Notes under the pieces: generated by a model
Database searches by the model: none
Seen by the model: the letters and a program-made list of their open reading frames with translations, nothing else
What the model was told of the DNA's origin: nothing
Program-made: the position numbers and the translations under genes
DNA from: Paenibacillus phytohabitans
GTDB taxonomy: Bacteria > Bacillota > Bacilli > Paenibacillales > Paenibacillaceae
Assembly: GCF_013141775.1 (NCBI RefSeq)
Contig: NZ_WHOB01000012.1
Span: 62,001-126,000, forward strand
Direction of reading: 5' to 3'
Length of the DNA stretch: 64,000 bases
Part shown: in pieces, positions 13,001 through 20,312 of the stretch
Layout: the number at the start of each line of letters is the position of its first letter
How positions within the stretch are numbered: the stretch's first letter is position 1

Positions 13001-13061
13001 ACACAAAGGGGAAATAAGCGCCGAGAACTTAAATCTGTTAGTGGGGGATCTCTTGGAATGA
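4056..13061 (+). CDS. trans-AT polyketide synthase, KR-ACP-KS-DH-KR-ACP-KS-(ACP-like)
   Basis: This 3001-residue modular synthase has no AT domains. The ATG at 4056 is preferred over TTG 4041 because GGTGG lies 8 bases before it. Domains by residue are: KR (structural part from the N-terminus, nucleotide loop near 248, FSST and DYAVAN); ACP (Ser548 in GFDSIS); KS (about 691-1130, Cys862); DH (about 1304-1580, His1337 and Asp1500 kept, but the HxxxGxxxxP motif is shortened by four residues to HGHVLP); KR (loop near 1824); ACP (Ser2120); KS (about 2227-2660, Cys2393). An ACP-like fold then sits inside the post-KS linker with Ala2753 where the phosphopantetheine Ser should be. The last about 30 residues form a short helical segment resembling a docking element. 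The protein begins with the KR of a module whose KS-DH is on the previous protein, and it ends with a KS whose ACP is on the next. The stop codon overlaps the next start as ATGA. Confidence 0.95.
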   Translation: MSMDKPEDRKELIYFQELWAESALVPQAPAILSKEEAKAMLLFMEAGDREGQAAVRELSRDFTVITVLAASTFHKQDGHTYTINPAVEQDYTAVLAEAARDNLQIAYMAMLWKNTAPLDDPLTPPDTGAIFTIFHWVQAFHALKLRLNIRWLSVSRSGGGEQPAIEALGAYGSSLQRVYPRLRFTHIGLQDGEANLAELIREESLLTRFAFAHEVRYTGGCRLEQRFSELNLGTDGPALLKQGGVYMISGGAGALGMILSTHLAENYGAKLVLLGRSPLTASVEDKLAALRDSGGEALYLTCDIAKPAEVHSAVRLAKQHYGVLNGVIHAAGQASHQLIFQKSTASFTEILQPKIAGIAALDEATQQEPLDFFAAFSSTSSLLGDFGQCDYAVANRFLDRFCRRRQQKAEKGERQGRSLCLNWPLWEAGGMHLDNQGEQLYLQTSGMGYLTEALGISAFEAILAGREQQAAVVYGERTRLETQLRLEPKEAEQARGGIAKVEEHTGNTTESIEEQVMRDVLHLAAQILQTQPGRLNPEENMGDFGFDSISLKEFADGLSELYDIELSPAVFFAKTTLSELTPFLLEEFSREVQAHYAAATPVTDSLEQQIRIAPLAAQEAIQPNPQIDPAALSVPAAQSVPQEDPAGLPRSNGAGAGIREAQPPVLLPLAQKFSGRSKTSRIKAVPEAALRRDVAVIGVSFKLPGADTAEELWNFLEHQENQIREIPADRWDWKAYYSTDPQAENRTNSRWGGFIGGHDTFDAKFFQLSPREAELMDPQHRLYIQAVWKAVEDSGYKMSTLSGKPVGVFSGVQFTDYQQLLSANMEKIQAQSSIGNATALLSNRISYLFNFKGPSESIDTACSSSLVALHRAVKSIQHGESCLALAGGVSLMLDPNTYVGAGVMGVFSPEGQCKTFDRSANGYVKGEGVGVVVLKPLDQAVADGDHIYGVIKGTAENHGGRGHSLTAPNSDAQAELVVHAFTEAGVDPAAVSYIETHGTGTELGDPVEINGLKKAFSELYQSRGQAPAPGPQIGLGALKTNIGHLEPASGIAGVIKVLLSLSRGKLPGNLNFKELNPYIQLEGSPFYVLERTKTWEAKVDASGQFLPRCAGVSSFGFGGTNAHAVIEEYVPSAAPAQTADEPIVFLLSAKNHDRLREYAALFRGALAEAVDMRGIAYTLQVGREELEERLAIFAATAEELRDRLAAYCGGYEASGLYTGSVKKSRPETGAEDYSQAVIAHALAAADHVTLAKAWTAGARISWTELYGNARPARVSLPSYPFAQTRYWMPLKKADPASVKTVVSEPALHALIDRNLSTLYEQEFGKTFQGDEFYLADHGHVLPGVVYLEMVRAAGTLADPKHAVTGIRNVVWSSPVLVDKEALLVRTAVQPGPQGIDFRIYSEQGGQRVEHAQGKLELGSSGGFRQESLDINAIIGRSSGGEQEARAYYELLGSLGAELGSRFSGIQALYCNPSEAVSRLAVPDSLLSTLDTYQLHPTLTDGGLQSAVAFAYQTGLIDRQVLFVPFVLGQLEILDASVQPAYAYVQRSPGQGLKFDIAFVAEAGQVVSRMKELAIRPFQVNPLAGVTTALPQPNSPGGELVYLAPGWVESPLEPIALPSAPGTRLLLMGGALAEKEASLTNTLGDTAIRVSFGSVYKALAVNQFQIDPADPESYTRLAEACGIAEDTKLQIVYLLSGTGARTVRECVAQDVYPVFHLSKWLASFGFRSPVRLFCIYRDEKTVAAYSALSGFFRSAVLESPKLQGSLIHIKDHSRLNHVLEQEFSGSQPEHEVKYEAGCRYTRQLIPAQPPREHTRRLKARGVYMIVGGLGGLGYRVAEHLAENYQARLVLCGRSPEGDPAKLERLKSLGAEAVYLSMDLADAKAVELTVAEIKNLFNQLDGVIHCAGVIKDSLLVKKNMADIADVLSPKVYGTVYLYRALSRENPELLFVPFSSSTALVGNIGQSDYAYANSFLDHYVALMNEKRGRSDTAVNWSLWENGGMQVDGATRELLWSKFGMNPLSDEQGLRALEDSLSFREGQVMAVSGDREKLIRTFTGQFRQASRQSRQPEGSFAAAAAASGDNGRSHQLEEALIGIMADILKSSRSEVSRDSDLSELGFDSISFTELSNAINRALGVEITPTLFFEQSTPAAIAEAIYGEYRTVIDLHFAPPERGGERLPVQALQAEARQPYLQPETAFRLLHRKPDTSLFPDLADRSGRNTGALPDTREPIAIVGMSGMMPGADNLEQFWSNLEAQKDMVTTIPEDRWSWQNRYGDPRRETGRTDVKYGAFLKRIDTFDPLFFGISPVEAEKMDPQERHMLQTVWHTLENAGYKPEELSGTRTSVFIGVSNGDYQELLLKDEIATTLTRTMLTNRISYFFNWSGPSEPIDTACSSSLVAIHRAVESIWHEGCPYAVAGGINLIASPNLFIAGSSLGMLSKDGKCKTFDKDADGYVRGEGAGALLLKPLSAALRDKDYIHGVIRGTAVNHGGKSNSITSPNAKSQAEVIIRAHERAGIDPSTVTYIETHGTGTSLGDPIEVEGLKKAFKALYQEWGKPESELPQCVIGSVKTAIGHLESAAGIAGVSKVLLSMKHGKIPGNIHFKELNPYIKLEGSGLSIAGQTATWKPLTGSRGSEIPRRAGISAFGVGGSNAHIILEEYRNPPVELPANSRSRHIIILSAKSQSSLKENSRRLQAFVARSLAGEAALPAEDNAHSLETSLRRDVIALFRQVMVLDGEDIDPAAELEEYGLDAVKNVQLLELLKDKFTLEFKDAVYGFSSLNSLVMFLLQHDPEGISSYYAAGRSRVHLEGTALPDSLTLEQLAYSLQTGRAEMTERLAIVADSLSMLHGKLGMYLSGQQGQAGIHEGQSSQRSALSKLFDGEESRLFMNELLLGEKLDKIAQLWVQGVAIDWTAWYPQPLRKTPLPEYAFDEERYWLPGPDRISAQESALSPAHAPEAEAHTEEEPVVLDDDQLLLWLNKVHKGEISAENLNLLVGDLLE

Positions 13062-15616
13062 GCACCTATTCGAGAATGCAGTTGTTAAAGCTGGTGGAGA
13101 ACCAGCAAATGTCTCCGGAGGAAGCATTGAAGATCATCAGGGAGAACAGTCAGCGTCCTGCAGGCCAGCCACAGCATCAGCCGCAGCCGCCGATCCAAGA
13201 GGAGCCGCTTAACGCGGCTCCTGCGGAACGGCAGGATTTGGGCTCGCAATTGAACAAGCTCCTGGTGGAGGGAGTAGCCACACTGCTTAAGGTACCGGCG
13301 GGCAAAATCCACCCGGATGCCGACTGGAAAAGCTTTGGGTTTGATTCCATCAGCTTCACAGCCTTTCACAGCTATCTGACGGAGAAGCTGGAATTCAGCT
13401 TTCCCCTGGATGTCTTCTTTGAATACAGCACAATCCACACCTTAACCGGGTTTCTGCTGACCCAATCCTCCGGTGCAGAGGTCAGCTTCAGCGGGGAGCC
13501 TGCAGTACAGCCTACGGGTCACCTGCTTTCTCAAAGCCCCGCTGAGACTGGAAAGTTCACCCCTGCCCGGCAGGATTCCCTGTGGCTGGTCAACAGTGCG
13601 GATACCTTTTTCCTCGACTTCTGGAGCAAGCTTGCTGACTCCTCCATCAACGCTCCCGGGACGGGTTATCCTCCGCTGTCCACAGCTGAGCTGGATAGTG
13701 TCCCGCACAAATACATCCAGCTACTGGTGAATACCTCGGCCGGTCAGAAGATGGAGGTAATAATCTCCGGTCAGGGCAAGCCGCTGGTCATTGTCGGAGG
13801 TGTGGGTATGGCTTCGCCGATGATTCTGCATCAGCTCGATTATTTCTCAAGCCGCTGCCGGGTCATCAGTATCCATAATCCGGGCTGCGGACTCAGCGAG
13901 GATATCGACAATTACTCGCTGGAGCACAGGGTCAAGGTGATTGCGGAGGTGCTGGACAATCTGGGAGTGAACGGGCCGGTGGATTTTGTCGGCATTTCCT
14001 GGGGGGGGCTCGTCGGGCAAACGTTCAGCGTGGAGTATCCGGAGCGGGTTTCCAGCCTGATCCTGGTCAGCTCCATCTATGAAATCGTCAATGAAAATCC
14101 GCAAATGAATGCCGATGCGGCGATGAGGAAGGATCTTGAAGCGGTCCCGCGCGGGGACGATTCTCTGGAGCTGATGGAATACGGGAAAAGCATCAACAAG
14201 CAGATTTTCACGAAGTACATGGAATATTATCTGCCCGGCAATCACAAAAGCTACTCGACCATCCAGCTGATCGGCCGCATTCAGGTGCCGGTACTGATCG
14301 TATATGGCAAGAACGACACTATCATCAATACCCGGCAATCCAAAGAAATGGCAGTTGCAATTCCGGGGGCCCGCTGCGTTGAAATGGAGGACGCCGCCCA
14401 CTTCCTGTTCATGACGCATCATGAGCAGCTGCACCGGGCGATGGAAGAGTTCATCTTCCTGCCGGAGGCTGAACCCTTCAGCCTGCGGGACAGCTACGCG
14501 CAAATTCTGGATGCTGAGCAATCGCGCAGAGCAGAGCTGGACATACGGGGAATCGAAGGCTACGAGGGACTGGAAGAGCGTCTGAATGAGCTGTGCATGA
14601 GCTATGCCTACCGTTATATCAGGCAGTGCGGTCTCGACACCACTCCCGGCACGATTCATGACCGGACAGAGTGGGTGAAGCGGCTGAAGATCCTCCCCGG
14701 GTATACCAAGCTGCTGGACTGCATGATCGACATGCTGGCGGAAGACGGCGTGGTGAAGCTGCTGAACAGCCGCGTCAAATTCATCAAGGCCGAAGCGGAG
14801 ATTCCGCAGCCGCAGGAGCTGTATGAGGCCTGTCTGCACGATTTCCCTGAGTTCCGGGGGATGCTCCAGTTCCTGGATTATTGCACCGGCAATTATAAGG
14901 ATGCGCTCAGCGGACGGATCCCTCCGGTCAGCGTGCTGTTCCCTAAGGGCAGCTCGGACGCCCTGGAGCGGAGCAACCGGGATACCGTGGAGCATGGCAG
15001 GGAACGGGTCTATGCCCGGGTGGTGCATGATATTCTCTCCATGCTGATCTCCAGGGGCGGAGGCGGCGGACCGCTCAATATTCTTGAGGTCGGCGGCGGA
15101 ACCGGACTCTTGACCCGGCAGCTGCTGGATCTGGCAGAACTCCCGAATGTGAACTACTATTTTACCGATATCGGCGAATATTTTGTTAACAAGGCGAAGG
15201 ATGATCCCGAATTCACTTCCCTGCGCTTTAAGACTTTTGATATCAGCAAAAATCCGGCAGAGCAGGGCCTGGCACTGCACAGCTTTGATGTTGTGCTCGG
15301 GCTGAACGTGGTCCATGCCACTAAGGATATCGGCGGAACGCTGACCAATCTGCGGCAGCTGCTTGTACCGGGCGGCATGATGATGCTGATCGAGGCCTGC
15401 AAACGCCTGCGCTGGGTGGATATGGTCTGGGGGCTGGCCGAAGGCTGGTGGATGTTCGAGGACCGGAGCTTGCGTGATAAATCTCCGATTATTGACCCGT
15501 ATGCCTGGGAAAAAGTATTCGTGGACGCCGGTTACCAGGACATTCAGGTCTTCCCTGGCGACGATGAACGGCGCTTTATGGCCGACTGTGTTCTTATCGC
15601 AGCGCACAAAAGGTAA
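13058..15616 (+). CDS. terminal PKS protein: docking segment-ACP-thioesterase-methyltransferase
   Basis: This 852-residue protein starts at the ATG in the ATGA overlap with the preceding gene, behind a GGGGGAT site. Residues 1-30 form a short helical segment similar in pattern to the tail of the previous protein, consistent with docking. An ACP follows (about 58-133, Ser97 in GFDSIS). Next is an alpha/beta hydrolase of thioesterase type (about 226-466) with the GISWG nucleophile elbow (Ser314), an acidic residue in GKNDTI and a His in DAAHF. The C-terminal part (about 500-850) is a SAM-dependent methyltransferase with EVGGGTG (from Glu677), of the kind usually embedded in PKS modules as C- or O-methyltransferases. 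The likely role is chain release from the last ACP, with a methylation whose timing is unclear. The methyltransferase after the thioesterase is unusual. Methyl ester formation on the released acid is one possibility, but this is inference. Confidence 0.9.
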   Translation: MSTYSRMQLLKLVENQQMSPEEALKIIRENSQRPAGQPQHQPQPPIQEEPLNAAPAERQDLGSQLNKLLVEGVATLLKVPAGKIHPDADWKSFGFDSISFTAFHSYLTEKLEFSFPLDVFFEYSTIHTLTGFLLTQSSGAEVSFSGEPAVQPTGHLLSQSPAETGKFTPARQDSLWLVNSADTFFLDFWSKLADSSINAPGTGYPPLSTAELDSVPHKYIQLLVNTSAGQKMEVIISGQGKPLVIVGGVGMASPMILHQLDYFSSRCRVISIHNPGCGLSEDIDNYSLEHRVKVIAEVLDNLGVNGPVDFVGISWGGLVGQTFSVEYPERVSSLILVSSIYEIVNENPQMNADAAMRKDLEAVPRGDDSLELMEYGKSINKQIFTKYMEYYLPGNHKSYSTIQLIGRIQVPVLIVYGKNDTIINTRQSKEMAVAIPGARCVEMEDAAHFLFMTHHEQLHRAMEEFIFLPEAEPFSLRDSYAQILDAEQSRRAELDIRGIEGYEGLEERLNELCMSYAYRYIRQCGLDTTPGTIHDRTEWVKRLKILPGYTKLLDCMIDMLAEDGVVKLLNSRVKFIKAEAEIPQPQELYEACLHDFPEFRGMLQFLDYCTGNYKDALSGRIPPVSVLFPKGSSDALERSNRDTVEHGRERVYARVVHDILSMLISRGGGGGPLNILEVGGGTGLLTRQLLDLAELPNVNYYFTDIGEYFVNKAKDDPEFTSLRFKTFDISKNPAEQGLALHSFDVVLGLNVVHATKDIGGTLTNLRQLLVPGGMMMLIEACKRLRWVDMVWGLAEGWWMFEDRSLRDKSPIIDPYAWEKVFVDAGYQDIQVFPGDDERRFMADCVLIAAHKR

Positions 15617-15666
15617 AAATTCAAAAATATGATACTAATTTTAACATTATACAGCATAAACATTCA

Positions 15667-15696
15667 TTGACATTGAAGGAAATCGTAGATGATAAT
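15667..15696 (+). promoter_or_regulatory. sigma-A-type promoter for the trans-acting enzyme operon
   Basis: In the 141-base AT-rich gap after the last PKS gene there is a consensus -35 box TTGACA (15667-15672) and a -10 box GATAAT (15691-15696) with an 18-base spacer. It is correctly placed to transcribe 15758 onward. No clear terminator was seen between the PKS stop codon and this promoter, so read-through from the PKS genes is also possible. Confidence 0.65.
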
Positions 15697-15757
15697 TTAG
15701 TAGATTCATAAAGAAAATTGTGGAAATATGACAAACCAGATTTTCGAGGAGGCGGAC

Positions 15758-16435
15758 ATGGAAGCAACGTATGATCTGTTTACCATCAAAACGCAGTGTA
15801 TGACTTTTTCTAACTACGCTTATCTCGGAATTGACAAGACCTCCCGTAAAGCTTTTGTTGTTGATCCGTCCTGGGATGTATCGCAGATGATTCAGATTTT
15901 GGAGAAGCAGGGCGCTTCCCTGGAGGCTGTACTGCTGACGCATTCTCATTTCGATCACACCAATATGGTCAAAAAACTGGAAATGCTCTATCATCCGTCG
16001 GTCTATATTTCCAGAACAGAGGCGGACTACTACAGATACCGCTGCACCCGGCTCAGAACCGTTGAAGACATGGACCGGATACGTATCGGGGACACCCAGA
16101 TTACTTGTCTGGTGACTCCAGGGCATACGCAGGGAAGTGTCTGCTACTGGGGTGAAGACAACCTTTTCTCCGGGGATACGGTATTTATCGAAGGCTGCGG
16201 CTTATGCGACAGCGAGGGGGGCTCGGCAGAGGATATGTATTACAGCATCCACCGGCTGATCCGGCTGATTCCGGCACATGTGCGGGTTTTCCCGGGACAT
16301 TCCTTCGGCGATCCGCCGGGCAAAGAGATGAGCTACCTCTATAAAAGAAATCTGTATTTCCAAATCGATGACATCAATCATTTTGTGAAATACAGGAACA
16401 GAAAGAACAATGCCAGAGTTTTTGATTTCAAATAA
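15758..16435 (+). CDS. metallo-beta-lactamase-fold hydrolase, PksB/BaeB type
   Basis: This 225-residue protein of the metallo-beta-lactamase (glyoxalase II-like) fold shows the zinc motif HSHFDH and the later metal ligands in PGHTQGS, FSGDT and FPGH. The start is the ATG behind a GAGGAGG site at 15746-15752; a longer in-frame reading begins at 15728 but lacks a ribosome binding site. Members of this group are a regular part of Bacillus-type trans-AT polyketide clusters (PksB, BaeB), where they are thought to act on acyl-ACP thioesters. Here it is the first gene behind a new promoter and directly precedes the AT-AT-ER gene, which fits that role. The exact substrate is not visible from sequence. 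Confidence 0.85.
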   Translation: MEATYDLFTIKTQCMTFSNYAYLGIDKTSRKAFVVDPSWDVSQMIQILEKQGASLEAVLLTHSHFDHTNMVKKLEMLYHPSVYISRTEADYYRYRCTRLRTVEDMDRIRIGDTQITCLVTPGHTQGSVCYWGEDNLFSGDTVFIEGCGLCDSEGGSAEDMYYSIHRLIRLIPAHVRVFPGHSFGDPPGKEMSYLYKRNLYFQIDDINHFVKYRNRKNNARVFDFK

Positions 16436-16461
16436 GCTGCTCAAATTCAGGAGGTACCGTA

Positions 16462-19400
16462 ATGCACAGCGAAATGGTGTTTATGTTCTCCGGGCAAGGC
16501 TCGCAATACAACAAAATGGGTCTTGAATTGTACGAGAATCAGCCTGTGTTTCGTCAATCCATGGAACAGCTGGACCGTGTTTTTCATGATCTGACCGGCA
16601 AAAGCGTAATAGAAGAGCTATATCTCAACACCAAGCGCAAGGGTTCCAGATTCGAGGATATCCTGTATACCCATCCCGCGATCTTCATGGTTCAGTATGC
16701 GCTGGCGGAGACTTTGAAGGCTGAGGGAATGACTCCCCGCTATACGCTGGGTGTTAGCCTGGGGGAATATGTGGCGCTGGCGGTGGCTGGGGTGCTGACG
16801 GCTGAACAGGCGCTGGAGCTTATCGTGAAGCAAGTCGAGCTGCTCAAAAAGACCTGCAAAACCGGTGCGATGATTGCCATTCTGGACAATGAACAGCTGT
16901 ATCACGGAAATGCGGAGCTGAACACCCGCTCGGAGCTGATTGCCGTGAACTTTGAGAAGCATTTTACAATCGCCTGCAAACGCGAGCATGTCAAAGAAAT
17001 CCAGCAGTTTATCAAGGAACGTAACATCGCCAGTCTTAAGCTGCCTGTGAACTATGCCTTTCATTCCGCATCCATCGATGAACTGGAGGAGCCTTACCGT
17101 ACATATTTGCAGAAGATTGACTACAAGACTCCAGCCCGGGGAGTCAGTCTGGTATCGGCTATGGCCGGGGGAAGCGTGAAGGCTGTGGGAGAGTCCTTTT
17201 TGTGGGATGTACTGAGGAAACCGATGAATTTCCGCGGTGCACTGGAGAGTCTGTCCTCCGGCGGGGAGCTGCTGTTCCTCGATCTGGGGCCGTCGGGTAC
17301 GCTGGAGAATTTCAGCAAATACATTCTGGAGCAGCCACAGGCCCGGCAGGTACGGTCTGTGATTACGCCAATGGGCAGCGAGCTGAAGAAGCTCAATGAG
17401 ATCGTGGCCGAGTATGGGCAAATGAACCTTACGAAGGAGGCGTGGGAGCCGAAGATGAAGATGAAGATGAAGTCATATTTATTCCCGGGGCAAGGCGCGC
17501 AGTTCATGGGTATGGGAGGCACGTTGTTCAAGGAGTTCCCCGAATATACCGCGATTGCCGACCGGGTGCTGGGCTACTCCATTGAAGAGCTGTGTCTGAA
17601 GAAGAGCAGCAGGCTGCTGGATACTACCGCTTATACACAGCCCGCGCTCTATGTCGTTAATGTCCTGTCCTATCTTAAGGAGCTGCGGGATTCCGGGGAG
17701 GCCCCCGATTTCGTAGCCGGACACAGCTTAGGCGAGTACAGTGCGCTGTATGCGGCAGGCGTGTTCGATTTCGAGACTGGACTTAAGATTGTGCAAAAGA
17801 GAGGCGCGCTGATGAACACGGCGACCGGCGGCGGTATGGCCGCCGTCATCGGCCTGACCGAGGAAGCCATTCACCGGATTCTCGCCGACCACCGCCTCGA
17901 TAAGCTGGATGTGGCCAACCTGAATACGCCTACGCAGATTGCCCTTTCGGGGCTGATGGAGGATGTGCAGGCTGCCAAAGAGATTTTTGAACAGAATGGA
18001 GCTTCCGCTTATGTCGTGCTGAATGTCAGCGGCGCCTTCCACTCCCGGTATATGCGCAGCTCGGCGCTGCAATTTCAGGAGTTCCTCAGCCAGTTCGAGT
18101 TCGCTCCGCCCACTATTCCGGTTATCGCCAACTTGACGGCGCGGCCTTATTCCGTAGGCGATGCCGTACATTATATGACAGAGCAGATGGTCAGCAGCGT
18201 GAAATGGTCCGAATCGGTCCGTTACCTCATGGGCAGGCATCCCGAAATGGAGCTGACCCAGATCGGCCCGGGTCACGTCATCGCAGGCTTGGTCAGCAAA
18301 ATCAAACGGGAAGCGGAGCCGCTGATCGTGGATGATGCCGCCGAGGCACGGCTGTTATTTGCCGAATCGGCATCAACTGCCGAAGCCGATACAGTAGCGG
18401 AAGCGGCTGAGCCTACCGCAGCAGTTGAAGCTCAGGTCACGGCTCAGCCCGCTGTAGCATTTGAAGCCCCTGTCACAGCTGAAGCTGTTGCAGCAGTTGA
18501 GGTACAGAACACGGCTGAAGCCGCGGAACAGGAGGATGCTTCCGAGAATACTGTAATCGTTCACGCTGCAAATGCCACAAATGAAGTAGATGCGATAAAT
18601 GCAGTAAATGCGGTTGAGGTCTCAGAAATCCCAGAGGTCTCTAAGGAAATTGAACCGATCGCAGCTGCGGAAGCTCCGGCCGAAGATTTCACAGTGGAGC
18701 CGGAGCCTGTCCAGTCGCAGGAAGAGGCGCTGGTACAGACTGCCTTCACCGGAACCCGGCTCGGAAGCGCGGCATTCAAGCAGCGCTACGGACTGGATTA
18801 TGCGTATTTGCTGGGAGGGATGAATGACGGAATCTCCTCCTCAGAACTGGTTGTACAGGCTGGCAAGACAGGCTGTCTCGCTTTTCTGGGCGCAGGCGGG
18901 ATGAAGCCGGCAGAGCTTGCAGATGCCATCCGCCATATCCGCCGGGAGCTGGGGGACAGCAAATCTATTGGAGTTGCCGTAACCTATCATCCGATCTATC
19001 CGAACCGGGAGGAGGAACTGTTAGACCTCCTGTTGAGAGAAAAGATTCAGCTGGTTGAAGCCTCCTCGTACCTCACCCTGACACCGGCGCTTGTAAAGTA
19101 CCGTTTGCTGGGACTTACGAGATCTGAGGATGGAAGTGTGCACCGCGCCAACCGGATCATTGCCAAGGTATCCCGGCCGGATATCGCTACACTGTTCATG
19201 CTGCCGGCTCCGGCCCGTATCGTGGACAAGCTGCTGGCTGACCGGCAGATCACGGCAGAGCAGGCAGAGCTGGCCCGGCTTGTTCCGGTGGCGGATGATC
19301 TTTGCGCAGCAGGAGATTCGGCAGGTCCGACCGATCAGGCCAATCTCATCAGCCTGTTGCCGACGCTATTGCGTCTGAAGAAGGAATTGTCCCGTACCTT

Positions 19401-20076
19401 CGCTCCGGTGCAGGAGATGCACATCGGTGCCGCCGGAGGGATTGGAACCCCGGAAGCTGCAGCTGGTGTATTCCTGATGGGCGCGGACTTTATTTTGACC
19501 GGATCGATTAATCAATGCACGGTGGAGAGCGGGGCAAGCCCGGAGGTGAAGGAGCTGCTGGAGCAGGTGAATGTCTACGACATGGCCTATGTTCCTTCTC
19601 TGGAGCTGTTCGAGCTGGGCGGCAAGGCCCAGGTGCTCAAGAAGGGGCTGTTCTTCTCGGCAAGAGCCAACAAATTGTATGAGCTGTACCGTAATACCGG
19701 CTCTATCGCGCAGCTGGACAGCAAGACGAAGTCTCAGCTCGAAGATAAATATTTCGGCCAGCCGATGACGGACGTTCTGGAGATATGCAAGCGCGGAATG
19801 TCTGCGGAGGAGAGGGCTGCTGTCCAGGGAGATTCGAAGCAGCAGCTGGCGGCCGTCTTCAAATGGTATATCGCCAGAGGCAAAGCCTCCGCCATCGCCG
19901 GCGAATCCGGCAATAAGGTCAATTACAGCATTATGTGCGGTCCGGCCATGGGAGCCTTCAACCAGTGGGTGAAGGGTACACCGCTGGAAGCCTGGAGACA
20001 CCGCCGGGCTGGCGAGATTGCTGTCAAGATGATGAACGGGGCTGCCCAGATCATAAAAGGAGAGGTTCTTGTATGA
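16462..20076 (+). CDS. trans-acting acyltransferase tandem fused to enoyl reductase (AT-AT-ER)
   Basis: This 1204-residue fusion supplies acyl units and enoyl reduction to the AT-less modules. AT1 (about 1-310) has GVSLGEY (Ser99) and the later His in FHS, but the Arg that normally grips the malonyl carboxylate is replaced (VKQVELL), which suits an acyl hydrolase of PedC/PksC type. AT2 (about 336-640) has GHSLGEY (Ser422) and keeps that Arg (QKRGALM), so it should be the malonyl transferase. A low-complexity Ala/Glu/Val-rich linker (about 640-755) leads to a PfaD-type flavin-dependent enoyl reductase (about 763-1200; GAAGGIGTP is visible). The layout matches fusions known from trans-AT clusters such as that of mupirocin. 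AGGAGGT precedes the ATG at a normal distance. The stop overlaps the start of the ACP gene. Confidence 0.93.
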   Translation: MHSEMVFMFSGQGSQYNKMGLELYENQPVFRQSMEQLDRVFHDLTGKSVIEELYLNTKRKGSRFEDILYTHPAIFMVQYALAETLKAEGMTPRYTLGVSLGEYVALAVAGVLTAEQALELIVKQVELLKKTCKTGAMIAILDNEQLYHGNAELNTRSELIAVNFEKHFTIACKREHVKEIQQFIKERNIASLKLPVNYAFHSASIDELEEPYRTYLQKIDYKTPARGVSLVSAMAGGSVKAVGESFLWDVLRKPMNFRGALESLSSGGELLFLDLGPSGTLENFSKYILEQPQARQVRSVITPMGSELKKLNEIVAEYGQMNLTKEAWEPKMKMKMKSYLFPGQGAQFMGMGGTLFKEFPEYTAIADRVLGYSIEELCLKKSSRLLDTTAYTQPALYVVNVLSYLKELRDSGEAPDFVAGHSLGEYSALYAAGVFDFETGLKIVQKRGALMNTATGGGMAAVIGLTEEAIHRILADHRLDKLDVANLNTPTQIALSGLMEDVQAAKEIFEQNGASAYVVLNVSGAFHSRYMRSSALQFQEFLSQFEFAPPTIPVIANLTARPYSVGDAVHYMTEQMVSSVKWSESVRYLMGRHPEMELTQIGPGHVIAGLVSKIKREAEPLIVDDAAEARLLFAESASTAEADTVAEAAEPTAAVEAQVTAQPAVAFEAPVTAEAVAAVEVQNTAEAAEQEDASENTVIVHAANATNEVDAINAVNAVEVSEIPEVSKEIEPIAAAEAPAEDFTVEPEPVQSQEEALVQTAFTGTRLGSAAFKQRYGLDYAYLLGGMNDGISSSELVVQAGKTGCLAFLGAGGMKPAELADAIRHIRRELGDSKSIGVAVTYHPIYPNREEELLDLLLREKIQLVEASSYLTLTPALVKYRLLGLTRSEDGSVHRANRIIAKVSRPDIATLFMLPAPARIVDKLLADRQITAEQAELARLVPVADDLCAAGDSAGPTDQANLISLLPTLLRLKKELSRTFAPVQEMHIGAAGGIGTPEAAAGVFLMGADFILTGSINQCTVESGASPEVKELLEQVNVYDMAYVPSLELFELGGKAQVLKKGLFFSARANKLYELYRNTGSIAQLDSKTKSQLEDKYFGQPMTDVLEICKRGMSAEERAAVQGDSKQQLAAVFKWYIARGKASAIAGESGNKVNYSIMCGPAMGAFNQWVKGTPLEAWRHRRAGEIAVKMMNGAAQIIKGEVLV

Positions 20077-20312
20077 ACAAAGACCAGGTACTGGAGATTA
20101 TGAAGAGTAAAATGATCGATATCCTGCCGGATTTGACAGCAGAGCAGATTCACAGGGAAGCAAGCATGAAGGACCTCGGCGCGAACTCCATTGACCGCTT
20201 TGATATTATTTCCGACACCATGGATGAGCTGAACATTAAAATCCCGCTGCTGCAGTTCGGGAGCCTGAAGAATATCGGGGAGGTCGTAGATTTCCTGCAT
20301 GAAAATCTATAA
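20073..20312 (+). CDS. acyl carrier protein of the beta-branching (HMGS) cassette
   Basis: This discrete 79-residue carrier protein has the attachment motif DLGANSIDRFD, typical of the donor ACPs that carry malonate/acetate for HMG-synthase cassettes (AcpK-like). The ATG overlaps the stop of the AT-AT-ER gene, with an AGAGG site 6 bases upstream. Its last 14 bases overlap the start of the decarboxylating KS gene, so the three are translationally coupled. The assignment to the cassette rests on the motif and on its position directly before the KS and HMG synthase genes. Confidence 0.9.
   Translation: MNKDQVLEIMKSKMIDILPDLTAEQIHREASMKDLGANSIDRFDIISDTMDELNIKIPLLQFGSLKNIGEVVDFLHENL

Noticed and set aside
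13847-15607. Long minus-strand reading frame (about 586 codons) opposite the terminal PKS gene, and many similar ones opposite other GC-rich genes
   Set aside because: It is the mirror of a well-supported gene in GC-rich DNA, has no ribosome site and no protein-like motifs.
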